Below are positions 38,818 through 38,828 of a stretch of 38,828 nt of DNA, piece after piece. The translations under genes and the position numbers were made by a program. The notes beneath the pieces are model-generated. The model searched no databases. It was given only the letters and a program-made list of their open reading frames with translations, and had not been told where the DNA came from. Every line of letters starts with the position of its first letter. The stretch's first letter is position 1. The DNA is from a virus: IMG/VR virus record IMGVR_UViG_3300022687_000023, positions 1 to 38,828 of that record; one strand, written 5' to 3'.

Positions 38818-38828
38818 CGCCGTGCCAT

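Noticed and set aside
2-38827. Window begins A-TG and ends CA-T, like the TG...CA termini of Mu-type elements
   Set aside because: The same bases are the start codons of the outermost open frames, so this can come from how the window was cut. No flanking duplication can be seen.
1-38828. Many long plus-strand open frames opposite the late genes
   Set aside because: High GC keeps antisense frames open. They are rich in Arg/Ala/Gly/Pro, lack ribosome sites and known motifs, and lie opposite well-supported genes.
38715-38828. N-terminal extension of the secreted protein from an ATG at the window end
   Set aside because: The extension is not signal-like, crosses the inverted repeats, and a TTG with a strong ribosome site directly precedes the signal peptide.
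1-38828. CRISPR array or insertion sequence
   Set aside because: No regularly spaced repeats and no IS-type transposase with terminal repeats were seen; the only transposase is the phage MuA-type gene.

Overview
The window looks like one almost complete Mu-like transposable prophage of about 38.8 kb, read backwards: nearly every gene is on the minus strand, so the phage left (early) end is at the high coordinates and the right (late, com/mom) end is at the low coordinates. The DNA is GC-rich. The small secreted protein at 38391-38714 resembles a family I associate with Rhizobiales, so the host is probably a high-GC alphaproteobacterium; this is inference. No host core gene is visible, no att duplication can be seen, and no stretch longer than 300 bases lacks a gene.

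Early region (about 37.7 to 28 kb). An S24-family repressor (plus strand) diverges from a Ner-like gene across two copies of a GGGA-N4-TCCC operator. Then follow small ORFs, a ParB-like protein, a MuA-type DDE transposase, a MuB-type ATPase with a duplicated N-terminal HTH, a DnaA domain IV-like protein, DUF3164, a row of tiny overlapping genes (zinc-ribbon and single-TM proteins), GemA and a Mor/C-type activator.

Lysis and late region (about 27.5 to 1.9 kb). Holin-like protein, SAR-type GH24 endolysin, Rz/Rz1 spanins, a 47-aa membrane protein, Mu gp25/26/27-type proteins, terminase, gp29 portal and gpF. A 3.2-kb low-GC cargo gene interrupts the series: a SIR2 - P-loop (STAND-like) - TPR-like - cold-shock-like protein. 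Then come gpI protease with nested scaffold Z, decoration protein, gpT capsid, FluMu HhH protein, a tRNA(CAU), DUF1320, gpG and a terminator-like protein. The tail genes are of the long non-contractile type: tube, chaperone with a -1 frameshift into DUF1799, tape measure, distal tail proteins, hub with Gly-rich C-terminus and fibre-like proteins. The phage is thus a Mu head and transposition system joined to a siphovirus tail (B3/D3112/RcapMu layout, inferred).

Right end (below 1.8 kb). A com homologue, a 59-aa linker ORF and an ABC-ATPase/GNAT fusion with a Mom-like acyltransferase domain form an overlapping operon, probably for DNA modification against restriction. The best candidates for new biology are the SIR2-NTPase-TPR-CSD cargo gene, the com-orf-ABC/Mom operon, the tRNA with an unpaired G1/A72 end inside the late operon, and the frameshift cassette with its very regular stem-loop.
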